A DNA stretch of 64,000 bases from Ceratopteris richardii. Lineage: Eukaryota; Streptophyta; Polypodiopsida; Polypodiales; Pteridaceae. Location of the stretch: the NCBI GenBank assembly GCA_020310875.1, contig CM035423.1, forward strand, positions 141,857,723 to 141,921,722. The letters are read 5' to 3'. The notes under the pieces were generated by a model that had not been told where the DNA came from, ran no database searches, and was given only the letters and a program-made list of their open reading frames with translations. Position 1 is the first letter of the stretch. Each line of letters starts with the position of its first letter. Positions 49,595 through 60,740 of this stretch are shown piece after piece. The position numbers and the translations under genes are program-made.

Positions 49595-50278
49595 TGTAAG
49601 ACAATAGTTACGCAATATAACACAGGAGCAATAACAGAGAAGATAACAGATATAGGAGAATCTCAACAATTTTCTACTAGCAGCAAGTACAAAGATGATG
49701 GTGTCGTCCACCCGTGCGCTCTCAAGGTAGAGCTTAAATGGTGATCTAGACAACTCTAGATAGGGAGATACAAGGTAGAGGTATGCTGGCTCAACTCAGT
49801 GTCTTAGGTAGTGCAGAAGTCATGTATATATAGGATCATGGGTGGCCTGCCATGGACGGCTATACATGGGCGGTAGAGCGTGGGCGGCCACCGCCCGCGT
49901 AATTGCCATACACGGCTTAGACTGGTTGAACCGACCTAACAAATATAAATGATTTCTGACTCCGACAGGGAATATTCCATGGAATATTCCCTTTACCGTC
50001 GCGCCGGGGGCGCTGCCCCCGGACCCCCACCAGGGGGCCCGCTGGCCCCCTTGGACCCCCCAGCTGGGGCTGCTCACCGCTACCCCGGACCCCACAATTG
50101 GGGACCCTGATAACTCCCTTTCCTTATAATATCTTACATGGTCCAATATGACCTTCATCCAACATTCAAGTTGGGATTCCCATCAATTGGGTAATGCATG
50201 CTTGGCTTCTCCTCATAAAGGGGGCCTTACAAAATGTGCATACAATCATGAGGGGTAGACATTGATCATATACTAACA
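49595..50278 (-). repeat. C3 5' LTR
   Basis: 684 bp. It lacks the 34 bp GC-rich duplication of the 3' LTR. It is followed by the duplicated CTTTA. Confidence 0.93.
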
Positions 50279-50283
50279 CTTTA

Positions 50284-53200
50284 TGCCATAGTTGTGCCCG
50301 CATCATACTCTTGATCACTAGAGTCCAAAACACTTATATCAATATCTCCACATGATGATGGGTTTTGGACATCAACCACATTAATTGCAAATCTTGTAGT
50401 GGTGGTTACTTATGCCCAAATATATGAGTTGAATCTGCTCATGAACAGAATGGGTAAGCTTAAACCCTAGCATAGAAAGCATTCCCCAATAACTGGCCAA
50501 AAAATGTGCTGACCAAAATAGCTCAACTATGTATGGTACCTGTAAACCATGAATTTTGGCAGCATATAAACTTGTAATGTCCATACACATGTACCTCAAG
50601 CATCATACAAACTTCACACATACATAGGAACAAGTAGAATCAATCTCAGGAATTAGCAATCCAGATTTTTGAGTTGAACACAGGGAAGCCCTCTGTTACA
50701 ACCAAAATGAGGCAGTGAACCACTTTGTCATGCAACACATAGATTGATAAACCAGATTTGACAGTCAACCCCCATGCTTGTAGCCAACTTCTTCGAGTAT
50801 TCAGCATAACTATTGTCTGAGCGCTCATCTGCCAAAAGATTAAATGCTCGGTGTAGTAAACCACATTGTGTCCCCCAAGTAGACTATGATGTGCCTAACA
50901 AGCGATTGTGTGCACCCATCAACCGTATAATCTACTTCCCGAGAGCAAGGCATCCTTAGAGCAGAGTCTTGCATAGAAACCATTTTCCAGCAAAGGGCAA
51001 TACACCAAGAATTTTATTGACCAAAAAATGCCCAACTATGAACTGCATACGCCATGTCACATAGAAAGAAGTAGAACCATTCTTTAGAAGACACCGATGA
51101 AAAATCCAAAGCTTGCATCTAGCCAAGCATGAGAGCGAGCGCCGTCTGAGGGGGCTGTGTGCCATTCATCTCTGGATAATTACTTTAGAAGACCTGAAAA
51201 ATCTGAAAAGTATTCATGCAAAGCAAATGACTTGCCGGAAAATGTATGATTTGGGACATAATCTTATGAGCGGTCAACCCATGAAGGCCAATCATTGCAT
51301 CGTTGGATGCAATCATGCTTTTCAATAGCATACAATGGTTAGCTTTGACTGCAAAATCCTGAAATGAAAGCAAGGAACAAGGTACTATGTGGTCGTAATG
51401 GGTGTGGACACTACCTTCCAAAGAGTGGTAGCCTCACAATCAAATCTCCTGGAATCAATGAGCTTAATAAATCATAAAGAATCAGTAAGGCAAACACCTC
51501 AACAAAGCACCAGAAGTAGTAGCATCTGAAACCTGCAATTAATTATTTTTTCCATGCAACTGGTTCCCAAAACAACTTATAATGTTGATCACAGGCTCAA
51601 GGTGTTTGCAAGGATTGTGGATTTATTTAATCCAAGCTTCATAGCATTCAAATCAATTTGGCCGTATCATACATAGCATTAAGGAGAGCACTTCCTGCAT
51701 CAAACATAGCTGCAAAGAGGCATCAACCATGTCCCGTACATCATACAACAATTCAACCTGCAACATGAATTTGTCCACCAAAGCTCAAACAAACATGCTA
51801 AATTTTTCATATGTTATTCCGATTGAGTGATAAAAAAAATGGGATAGCAAATTCACATATCATTAAAGGACCAGTGACCTCAAGTGTGGGACCCTTCTCA
51901 AATGCTAGAATTACTTCAAAAACATGTGACTAATATTTCCTCAACATGGCTCAAGAATAGTTCACAATCTCACGGAGGGGTACTTACAAGAATCACCACA
52001 ACGCACAAGGGTTTTCTTATTTGCAATTTCAATTAGCACAAATGGCATACATATCCATTGAGAATCATGAAGGAGCATGCCCATCAGCTGATGCCATAAG
52101 AAGCTAGCATCATGAAGCCAACAATTAATTCATATCCAGGCACCCATGTTCAACATCAACAAATAGGAAAGCAATTCATTACACCCAGTGAGAGCATCAA
52201 CAGTTGAAACCCTGCTGAGAACAACCAGTAAATACAACCTTGTAATGAAAGCATTCATTCTTCCTTTTTCTTGTTCTTATGAGCCAAGGTACAATCAACC
52301 TTCCATACTTTCTGGGAAATACAAATTTGAGAGATGTACCAAACTGTAGGCAACGTCCTTGAATATCACTAGAGAAATTCTATCAAGTGCATTGTGTCCT
52401 TTTATCCAGATTTCTGAGAATCACACTAGTCGATAAAGACTGACTATCAATACAATCACCATAGGACAAGGTGGAGTACTTTTGAGTTTCAACTTGAGAA
52501 GCTAAATCACACATACAATGGCATTTTATCTAGCATAAAAAGGAAGTCTTATTTCATATGATGATCCAAAAAAGGTGCACCCAATGAGACAGTCAAACAT
52601 CCATTGCATTATGCAAAGCGTTGCAATTCCTGATTAGTCCACCAACGTGTTGTGGACGAAAAAACAAGCATAGGGCAGAGATTTCAAGACATCATTTTCT
52701 CTACTAATTCATAGGTTTCATAACCACTAAGAGATTTCAAGACATCCTTTCGGCACCTTGATAGCAATCACCATGGATGTCCCCAACGAGGCTCATATTA
52801 TTTGAATGGTTCTAGATGTGTCACCCACTATGGCTCAGAAGGGAACAATGTCAAGGCCCACAAAGCTACTTGTGTTAACCCACCCATTAGCCCAACCATT
52901 TTAAGAACAATATGGAGCAGTTCAGAACAAAAAGATAGCCCCCAACATGATTTATGTCAACTGCACACGTTTGAAATATATCAAAACACTCATATGCGGG
53001 ACTCTTGTAGGTAGATGGAACACGACTTTTGCTTGACTTTTTACGAATTCTTCCACATGATATAGCATAACAAGGGTAGTGACACACCCCCATGTGAAGT
53101 CCAGGCTCTTTGGACTCGAGAGCAGCAATGATCTCCTCCGGCAGACTAACAAAAAAATCACAATAGCCCAACGTCCGAAATCTATAGAGTTATAGCACAC

Positions 53201-53970
53201 TCAATGCTCCACATGTCTTTAGGTTTTTCCTGATTTCAAAGAGTTCTCACCACAATACAAAGATATAACGTGTAAAATTTCTTTCATGCATATTGTTTAT
53301 GTTGATATGGTAATCGTAAGCAAAAAAATCATACAACATTTCACATCCACTACAATCATGAGCATTCTTCATGAACTTGGTGGAAAAAAGATCTTAAAAC
53401 TTCATTCTAGAAGTTTACATATCTCATAACTTCAACCCATGGAGAGACAGACTATGGCTACTGACATTACATTACAGTAATGTTGCATTGCTGCAAGATC
53501 CACAAAATAAGTCCAAAAACCTTGGTGCACACTTGTTGATGTAAAGAGAGTCCTGTGTGAGCCGGGTTGAACAACACATCCACATAAGTTTTGATATTAA
53601 GGACATCACATAAGGCAAAACATGCGGAAAAGATTGAGTAAGAAGTATCCGAGGACAGAGATCATCGGTTTCAATATCCACATTCAGTTGCACATTGCAT
53701 AGCTATTGCTAAAACACATTACCCATTTTTGTCATGGTTCACACAAGTATCCGAGGTAGTAGCCTGGTTAATAAGACCTAGGATACTTTTAGCCATCAAG
53801 CCCAAATCTATGGCAATCAAGGAGCAAGGTCATTGCAGAAATGGTGAACATAGGGGAGTAACCGACTGTCCAAATGTGTGGCCCATGAAGCTTGCGATCA
53901 CAAGGTCATTTCCAGCAACCAAACTTAACCTTTTAATGTTTCCTGTCTTGCGATCTGCACTTTGATAATG
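50284..53970. other. Unassigned non-coding DNA
   Basis: About 3.7 kb of mixed composition without a supported gene, LTR or tandem repeat. Open frames are short (under 100 codons) and lack recognisable motifs. The style (few homopolymers, CA/TG-rich) differs from the retroelements around it, so it could be intron or promoter-type host DNA, or the non-coding interior of an unknown element. A 20-base theme near 51698 recurs at about 44650. Confidence 0.5.
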
Positions 53971-55060
53971 ACGACACTCAAGGAGTGATCTACAGACAAC
54001 AGGACTGAGACGGAGAGTATGCGGTCGAGCCTTTATTAGGAGGGAGTCGATTATGGGAGGGCTGCTCATGAAGAGCTTGACAGACCCACCTAGAGCAGAT
54101 AGTGAGGGGGAGCAAGAGGTTGCTCGACCCGGAGGGCAGCAGAATGAGTCTGCACGAGAGAAAAGAGAAGCTACAGCCCTTCCGTGCATGAGCAGATGGC
54201 TATGAAGGGTGAGCTTGCACCGAGATCCAACCCCAAAGTGTAGCAACCTCTGAGACAGAGCGAAATCCTTGGCAAGTCCAACCCCAGCATGGAACATAGT
54301 GATGGCAGAGCAACAGAGGCACTTCAACCCTTCAAGATTATAGTGATGGGAAAACACCAAAGGTGGATGCTGCAACAGAAGTGAGACACGCAGTTGGACG
54401 GAGGGAGAACTGAGTGTCTCCCATAGTGAGAGAGGAAGGGAGGGAAAGGAGGAGGTTCCCCCCGCCTTCCAAAGCACGGATCTGCCGACTCTTTCAGAGG
54501 AGGAGAGAGAAAAGGAGAGGGGCAACACGGAAATGCTCCAACCTGAACGCTCTCAACCTCCAACAGATCTTATTCCCAAGGTTAGGATGCAAGAGGAGGA
54601 GCCCGTAAGAGCTCAGCCCACCAACACAGACGACGAGGGAGAGCCTGAAGCTCACCCCTGCGAACGGAAGATCTGGGTGGAGCTCGATCCCAACAACAGG
54701 TGGAGAAAGGGAGAGCCCAGCTAGGCAAAGGACAAAAAACCGGAAGCCAAACTCTCAGAATGAAGAAGCTCGAGTCTCCGAATTTGCTGAGGCACAGAGA
54801 ATGCCTAGGAGGAAATGCTAGCCCGGCCTTCTGTGCCCCTCCCCATAGACAGAAGTTCGCCATGATCCTTCACCACCCAGCCTTGGAAGCCTCTGCGCAC
54901 ATGCAGTAGGAGAGAGAGGAGCTCATCCCGCCATGGCCATGAGTGGCGCAGGCGAAGGGAGGAGAAGAAGTGAGTACCGACCCCAAAAAAGGGAAAGTGG
55001 GAGTGGAACGCATACGATGCATGTTCTGGTATTAAGAAGAGAGAGAATGAGGGAGAAATT
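53971..55060. other. GC-rich unassigned stretch
   Basis: Clearly richer in G, C and CpG than its surroundings, with many GAG/GGA runs. Frames are open on both strands here because of composition; the longest (53830-54528, minus) has a Ser/Leu-rich, low-complexity translation without known motifs. I do not support a coding call. It could be a former promoter or 5' region of a host gene. Confidence 0.45.
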
Positions 55061-55169
55061 ACTCTCCCCCATGCATACACGCTGGAACCCAAGTCAATTT
55101 AATGCACTATGCCCTTTAAAAAGCATCCTATGGCGTGGGGAAAAGAAAAATGCTCTCTAATTTCCAATA

Positions 55170-55504
55170 TGTGATTTTCGTAGGAGTGAAGAGAGGGAGG
55201 GAAAAAGAAGGAGGTACACGCCCCTCTACTTCACTCATTTAGGAGGTGACAGGTGTGGAAAGTCGTGCTCCAATGAGTAAGTGGGAATTTGTATATATGT
55301 AGAAGTGAGAGAGAGAGAAGAGGGTAAGGGGGTGTTTTTGTGCATCAAACAGAAATAAAGATCTAAACTACACAAAATGAGAAATAAGGGGTACCCTTGA
55401 CCAACCGAAGGCCACAAGTATCCACAACTCAATCCAAGTGTGAGGTGCATCCACAAAGTGTAGGCACGGCAAGCTTGAAAAAACCCAACGGCTAAAGGTC
55501 GACA
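55170..55504 (-). other. G3 gypsy leader remnant
   Basis: Sequence downstream of the primer site in the element's direction. No gag coding is visible, and it merges into the unassigned GC-rich DNA at about 55170. Confidence 0.45.
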
Positions 55505-55522
55505 TCCCCGGCAACGGCGCCA
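55505..55522 (-). other. G3 primer binding site
   Basis: The minus strand reads TGGCGCCGTTGCCGGGGA, the primer site typical of Athila/Tat-type gypsy elements of plants. It lies six bases after the LTR end and proves that 55528-56248 is a 5' LTR on the minus strand. Confidence 0.9.
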
Positions 55523-55527
55523 AATTT

Positions 55528-56248
55528 TGTTGAAGTATGGGGGAGTGACCAACCCAAACCGCCTCACATGGAAGTGAGGGGCTCTTCCAAGAGGAGTTGC
55601 AAGAAGTGCAAGCAATGCACACACACCCATGTCCATGAACAATGGCACCATGGCCAACGTCAAAAGGAGCAAGGGAGGGCAATGCTCACACACAAGCCAA
55701 CCCCAAGTACCAAGCCCACACACATGGACCAACGCCTAGCACACAAGGAGAAATGTGGAAGCCAAATGAACCTTCATTCCATTAGCATGGAGGCCAAGGC
55801 CATGGCCAAGGGACCCCCTTTTACAAAATGAGCTCCTCCTTTTATAAGAGGGGAGGATGAATCCGTTGAATACAAGTGGCCAAAGGCTTCATTATTTTGA
55901 GAGATCTAAAAATAAAAGGTAGGTGGGAAAATCAAGAAGAGAATCTTTCAAGAGAGAGAGTCCTCTTCGTGCGTTTCCAAAGGCTCCTATTTCTAAAATA
56001 AAGCAAGAGTTCACAAAGAAACCTTTTCCAAAAAAAGAAGGGTAAGGTTGAGTTTTTATGGGTTTTCTCAAAAAAGGAAATAAGAGAGAGTTCCTATGAA
56101 GAACTTGTATACAAAAGGAAAAAGTGGGAAATTTGAGAGACCATCACAAGGCCTTGAGCCTCGAGTATCCTTAGCTCCGAGGTAGGCCTCCAAGTACTCC
56201 ATATCTTTCATAGCTTCATGGGTCCTTCATAACTTAAAGGTTCCAACA
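55528..56248 (-). repeat. G3 gypsy 5' LTR (minus orientation)
   Basis: 721 bp, on the minus strand starting TGTTGGAACC and ending TACTTCAACA. It is inverted relative to the fragment at 43938-44640. No second LTR in the same orientation is present, so the element is truncated. Confidence 0.88.
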
Positions 56249-56721
56249 ATCTTCTTCAAAATTGAGAGGTAAGGTATTATCAAATAAGGGAGTTCCTTTT
56301 CAATTTAGAATGCAAGAGAAATTGATATTTCTACTTTGATTTCATATAATATCGGATGCATGCAACCATTCATTAATGAGTATGAACAAGAAATTCAAAA
56401 CCTCTTAGGTAGAAGATGAAGAAACAAGAGATATAGATGTAATATCGATAATAATGAGAATACACAAACATCTTCTTTCATGGATTGGTTATATACTCAT
56501 ATGCAATGAGACAATGGAAATAATCAGACAATCTTAGAAGAGTAGAGAGAGTAAATGATAAGGTGGGAGAGAGAGGTAATTATTTTCTACTAATATACTA
56601 TTTTTGCCTATATATTTATATTTGTTTTCCTTCTAATAATTTATTTATTATTATGGACCCAAATTTACAGAAGTATGTGGGCTTATGGACAACATATCAA
56701 AATCAAAGTTATTGATTATGC
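56249..56721. other. AT-rich DNA, nothing recognised
   Basis: Strongly AT-rich sequence with a run of tat/tta motifs near 56580-56650. No supported frame, RNA gene or repeat. It could be intron sequence of the CACTA gene whose fragment follows. Confidence 0.4.
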
Positions 56722-57155
56722 ACACAAAACAAAGAATTCTAGCATTTTGCTTCTTTCAAGCAATTATCACATGCAAGTTCAAAAGATAGGAAGCTTATAG
56801 ACAAGGAACTTGACTACATAGGGAATGTTGTTGACATCTACAAAGTATCATCTCATATATTCAAACAGATAAAAAAAATTTATATTTTTCATAATAAGAT
56901 CTATTTTAATTATTTTAAGCAAATAATAATGAAGTTTTGTTTTTTATATTTTGATAGGTTATTTTGAAGATTGGTTGGTTTCGAGCTGAGTATAAAGGTA
57001 ATAATTCCATAATGAGAAGAGAATTATCTAGGTTTGTGGCAATTGATTCTTCGAAGATAATACAATTTACAAAAGAACCATATATTCTTCCTATACATAT
57101 TGAACAAGCATTTTTTGTAGAAACTTTGATGCTCATTCATGGTGAAAACATTTGA
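56722..57155 (+). pseudogene. CACTA (En/Spm) transposase fragment, DUF4216
   Basis: Two exons. 56722-56844 gives HFASFKQLSHASSKD and LDYIGNVVDIYK (one TAG inside). An intron of about 113 bp (GTATCA..GATAG) follows, then 56958-57155: VILKIGWFRAEYKG, SRFVAIDSS, then EPYILPIHIEQAFFVE. The pattern K-x-WF-x4-KG ... EPYIL-x2-H-x-EQ-x-FFV is typical of DUF4216 in plant TNP2-type CACTA proteins. The rest of the transposase is absent. Confidence 0.75.
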
Positions 57156-57224
57156 GAGAGAAATTAGAATCATTATTAAACTTTGAATGTGCAAAATTAG
57201 CATATTTATGCTAACTAGTAGATG

Positions 57225-57884
57225 AGATCCGTTTACCTTTTCCTTTTTGACTAGCTAAGAAATCTTGATCTGCAACATGCATAATTGGCCTGTTGTGCCT
57301 TGACTGATCTTTTGGGCACAAAATAGAGACTAACTCCTCAAAAAGGTTAAGGAGTTTGGATTTCCTTTCATCATCAACCAAAGAGTAGAATCAATTGATC
57401 TTTCAAATCTTTGACCTTTGTGAAAAAAATGTCCATTGAATCTCCTTCATTCATATGCTCACTCTCCAACTATTTTTGGAGATAAGCAATATGATCATCA
57501 TTTCATGCTTGATATAATGTTCTAAGCATCTTTTGTTCTTTTGCAAGAGAGAATATGAGGGAGAATCGAAATTTTGATAGAAAAATCTATCGATGCATGT
57601 GCCTATGAAACTCTGCCATCCACCAAATTTGCTTTGCAGTAGGTTCAATAGGAACTACAATATGATAAGGAAATTGATCATCATCTTCAACACCATCTGC
57701 ATCATCTTCAATCATTATATTTACAAGTGTAGTAAGATGTTCTTCAACACCTTACACAGTATTCCATAGCCCTTTTGCTACCAATACATGATGCATCATG
57801 TATGTCCACAATGGGTAATTAGTACCATCCAACTTATCCTCAACAACCAACATACGAAATATATCATTGGTTTTAGCCATGACC
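57225..57884 (-). pseudogene. C4 copia gag, truncated
   Basis: Minus strand from ATG about 57884: MAKTNDIFRMLVVEDKLDGT, NYPLWTYMMHHVLVAKGLW, then EFHRHMH, SEHMNEGDSMDIFFTKVKDL, and a tail that matches C6 (VADQDFLAS, KGKGK). Several stops. It breaks off at about 57225, next to the CACTA fragment. Same family as C6 (42530-43650). Confidence 0.78.
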
Positions 57885-58233
57885 ATTGTCCAAAGTACTT
57901 TGATGTGGAAAATTGACTATATCTCAAAAATTTGAAGAGAAATTAACCAAATGAGCTCTACTAGACATGTGCTACCAGACTTTGAGGTGCTTCTATTGGC
58001 AAACCAAAACTATAATATGTTTGGCACAAAAGGATGAAATTACCTGTACAATTGCTGTGATAGTGCATTAGAGGTCAAAACAAGCTCAAATCAAAATTTT
58101 GATGCCATAAAGTAAAGCAATTTTGAACTGATTATAGTCTCAAGTATGATCACCAATTCTCATGCAATTTTGAGACTGTGACTAGAGGGGTGTTGACGAC
58201 ACCCTAGAGAAAGTGACGACTTACTTACCGATT

Positions 58234-58458
58234 GTTGGACTTTGAGGTGTGAGGAAGCACATGAACATCACAAGGAAGATGAAGAAGCTTGTAAAACAAC
58301 ACAATATAGAATGTATTACGAAGTGAATCTTAAAAGATATGTGACCCATTCTGGTTATAGGCATCTATACAAGCAAAGGGAAAAAACCACTTGATGAGGG
58401 AAAAAAGTGCCCCAATGGTCCTAAGTGCATTTACACACATCATTACCTAAATGTATCA
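58234..58458 (-). repeat. C4 5' LTR
   Basis: On the minus strand it starts TGATACATTTAGG and ends AAGTCCAACA, upstream of the C4 gag. It shares ggggcacttttttccctc and its surroundings with the C6 LTR at 43666-43937. The boundaries are estimated from this comparison. Confidence 0.65.
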
Positions 58459-60740
58459 ATAGGTAGCATCAACTTGATACATTGAGTGAAAAGATACATT
58501 ACGTGAAAAGTATTAATTCTTTTGCTAAGGTTAAGGAGTTTATTTAAAACAAAATACCTTATATTAAAAAATTCAATACTCAAGTAAAATGATTACCACA
58601 TATGCAAGGATGAAATTCATAAAGGAATTTCAATTCCGTAATAAAAAAAAGTATAAAGCAAGTCAATGACTCGAGCATATACATAATAAGGTACTTGAAA
58701 ATGGGAAACATTAACTTAGTATTAGTAAAGACTGATTGGAAATTATAACTTGCTTGAATCAAAGGGTTGGCATGAAGTTGTTAGTCCTTGAAGCAAGAAA
58801 AGATTATATTTTGAAAAAATGAATGGGATGTTAAGACTTAAGCATGATATGACTCATGAAGGTATGAGATGTAGATCCCAAGTAAATCCCATGGGTAAAT
58901 ATCAAGGATGAAGAAGGGATTGAAAGGGTGAGACTTGGTCATATCTCAAACAAATTTGGCTCTAGGAATTTAGGAAAGCCAAATTACCTATATTGGTCAA
59001 AAGCATCAAACCTTTTATGGTTAATAAGTTACACCATTTAAAAGTAAACCTATTTGGCATGTGATTTGGACATTTTAGTCCTTGCTCTCATTTATACAGA
59101 ACCAAGGAATTCAAGGGGGAATTCAGGATCATAGAAGATGATCATATAGCATTGGGAGGACGAAGACAATGGAAAGATAAAGGATGTAGTTCTATGGATT
59201 GGATAAAGAACCTTTTGGTATGGGATAGTGGGAACTAACTTCCTTTTAGATTTTTCTCTAATGATTAGAGAGTAAAGAGACTTGAAATCTAATTGAAAAT
59301 ATTTTCATGTCTTAAAGTGAAGATAACATTGCTAAGATAAAGGTCCAAGGTTCACAAAGAGGTGAATGGATACACCTATTAAACTAGTTAAATACACTTG
59401 GTTATGTTTATATATGGTTAAATGGAATAAGATGATATTTACCTTAGACAAGGCTATCCTTTATCTTCTCAAGAAGATGTATTCTTCTAAATAGAATGCA
59501 TATTCAACTTTACATTGTACAATACATTTGAAGAACAAGAAATTTTGGAAGTTTTTAAGTAGAAATCCAAGTGAAGGAACTTGTTAAAAGTCAAGCCCAT
59601 CAAAGTATAAATATTTGAATGCTAGAGCTAAAGAAAAATATCATCTTTTGAATCTTTGGATGATTTAAACAAAAGACTCAAACATATTCCTAGAAAGGTA
59701 TGATATATGATGCCAAGAGAGAGATATATTCGAATCTTATGAGACCTCTGAACTTAAAGCAAGGAAGACTTGAACCATTTGAATTGAATGGAAAAATGAT
59801 TCAATAGCTACAAGATCTAGAAAGAAATTTTTTGTTACTAAAGAAAACGCATCATGATGGCTTAATAAGTAATTTTCCTCAGTTAGTCTATGGTTTTAAA
59901 GGAATTGGCTAAGTAAGAATGTTCTGCTCCTCTTCGCAAAGCATTGGTGACCTTTGAGGCTTGTATGATTAACTTTCCATGATGTGAATCAAATTTAGTT
60001 TGAGAAATGACTCTTTAGAAGAACCTACTGAGCTAGATGAACAAAGAAATAGGGAACTGACCTAGAATAATGGTTTACCAAGTAGTTCCAAGTCTTAAAA
60101 ACACAATAAATAAATGTAAATCTTTGGATCTATGAAGAATTCAAGATCAAGATTTTCTAGTAGGATTGACCAATGGAAGAACCACAAAATATTCCAAGGT
60201 TGACCCAAACTAAGGGGTTATCAAGGATGATCAAGACAAGGATCCTCTCTAGTAAGAGATGAACTTTCAAAATCGGGTTTATTGTCTACTACTCAGAATA
60301 CTTGAACATTATGTTACAAGAAAACCTGGTTGATTGAAGTCCACCTAGCTTACCATTTATTGAGAAGATAATAAGTGTATTCAAGATAAAACGTGTTGAA
60401 CATTCTCAAAAAGAGCATTTGAAGATTCCTCTCCTTTCTATGAAAGTGGAAGATGAATCTAGTTTTTGGCCCTTTTAAGATAGAGATGCGATCTCTATTG
60501 AAAGTGTTGGCATCCAAGGCCAGGGCCAACCAAGAGTGAGAAGGAATAAAAGATGAGAAAACATGTAAATCAAGGTGTGAAAATTGGAGGTGAAGACAAA
60601 GATTAATAATTCACATAATCCAAGTTCAAAAGAATGATTTTTATCACCATCCTTATATATTCTAAAACCCAAACAACCCAATTTTGTAAACATATGCTCC
60701 ATTTTGTACAAGCTGAGGAGTTCTCAAGCTTGAGGATCTT
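58459..60740. other. AT-rich DNA, nothing recognised
   Basis: About 2.3 kb of AT-rich sequence with only short frames. No LTR, tandem repeat or domain is recognised. It might be strongly decayed pol of the C4 or C5 family, since those elements lie on both sides, but I cannot show this. Confidence 0.4.

Larger units (their letters stand above)
44683..50278 (-). mobile_element. C3 nearly intact Ty1/copia element (minus strand)
   Basis: 5596 bp. LTRs at 44683-45400 and 49595-50278, starting TGTAAGACAATAG and ending ATACTAACA, flanked by CTTTA (44678-44682 and 50279-50283). The tRNA-Met primer site complement ctctgatacca adjoins the right LTR, and a polypurine tract complement (ccccccctcaatg) adjoins the left. 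The coding region has one TGA stop. Confidence 0.95.

Noticed and set aside
53830-54528. 232-codon minus-strand frame as a gene
   Set aside because: It lies in GC-rich DNA where all frames are open, and the translation is Ser/Leu-rich without motifs, homologues I recognise or splice support.
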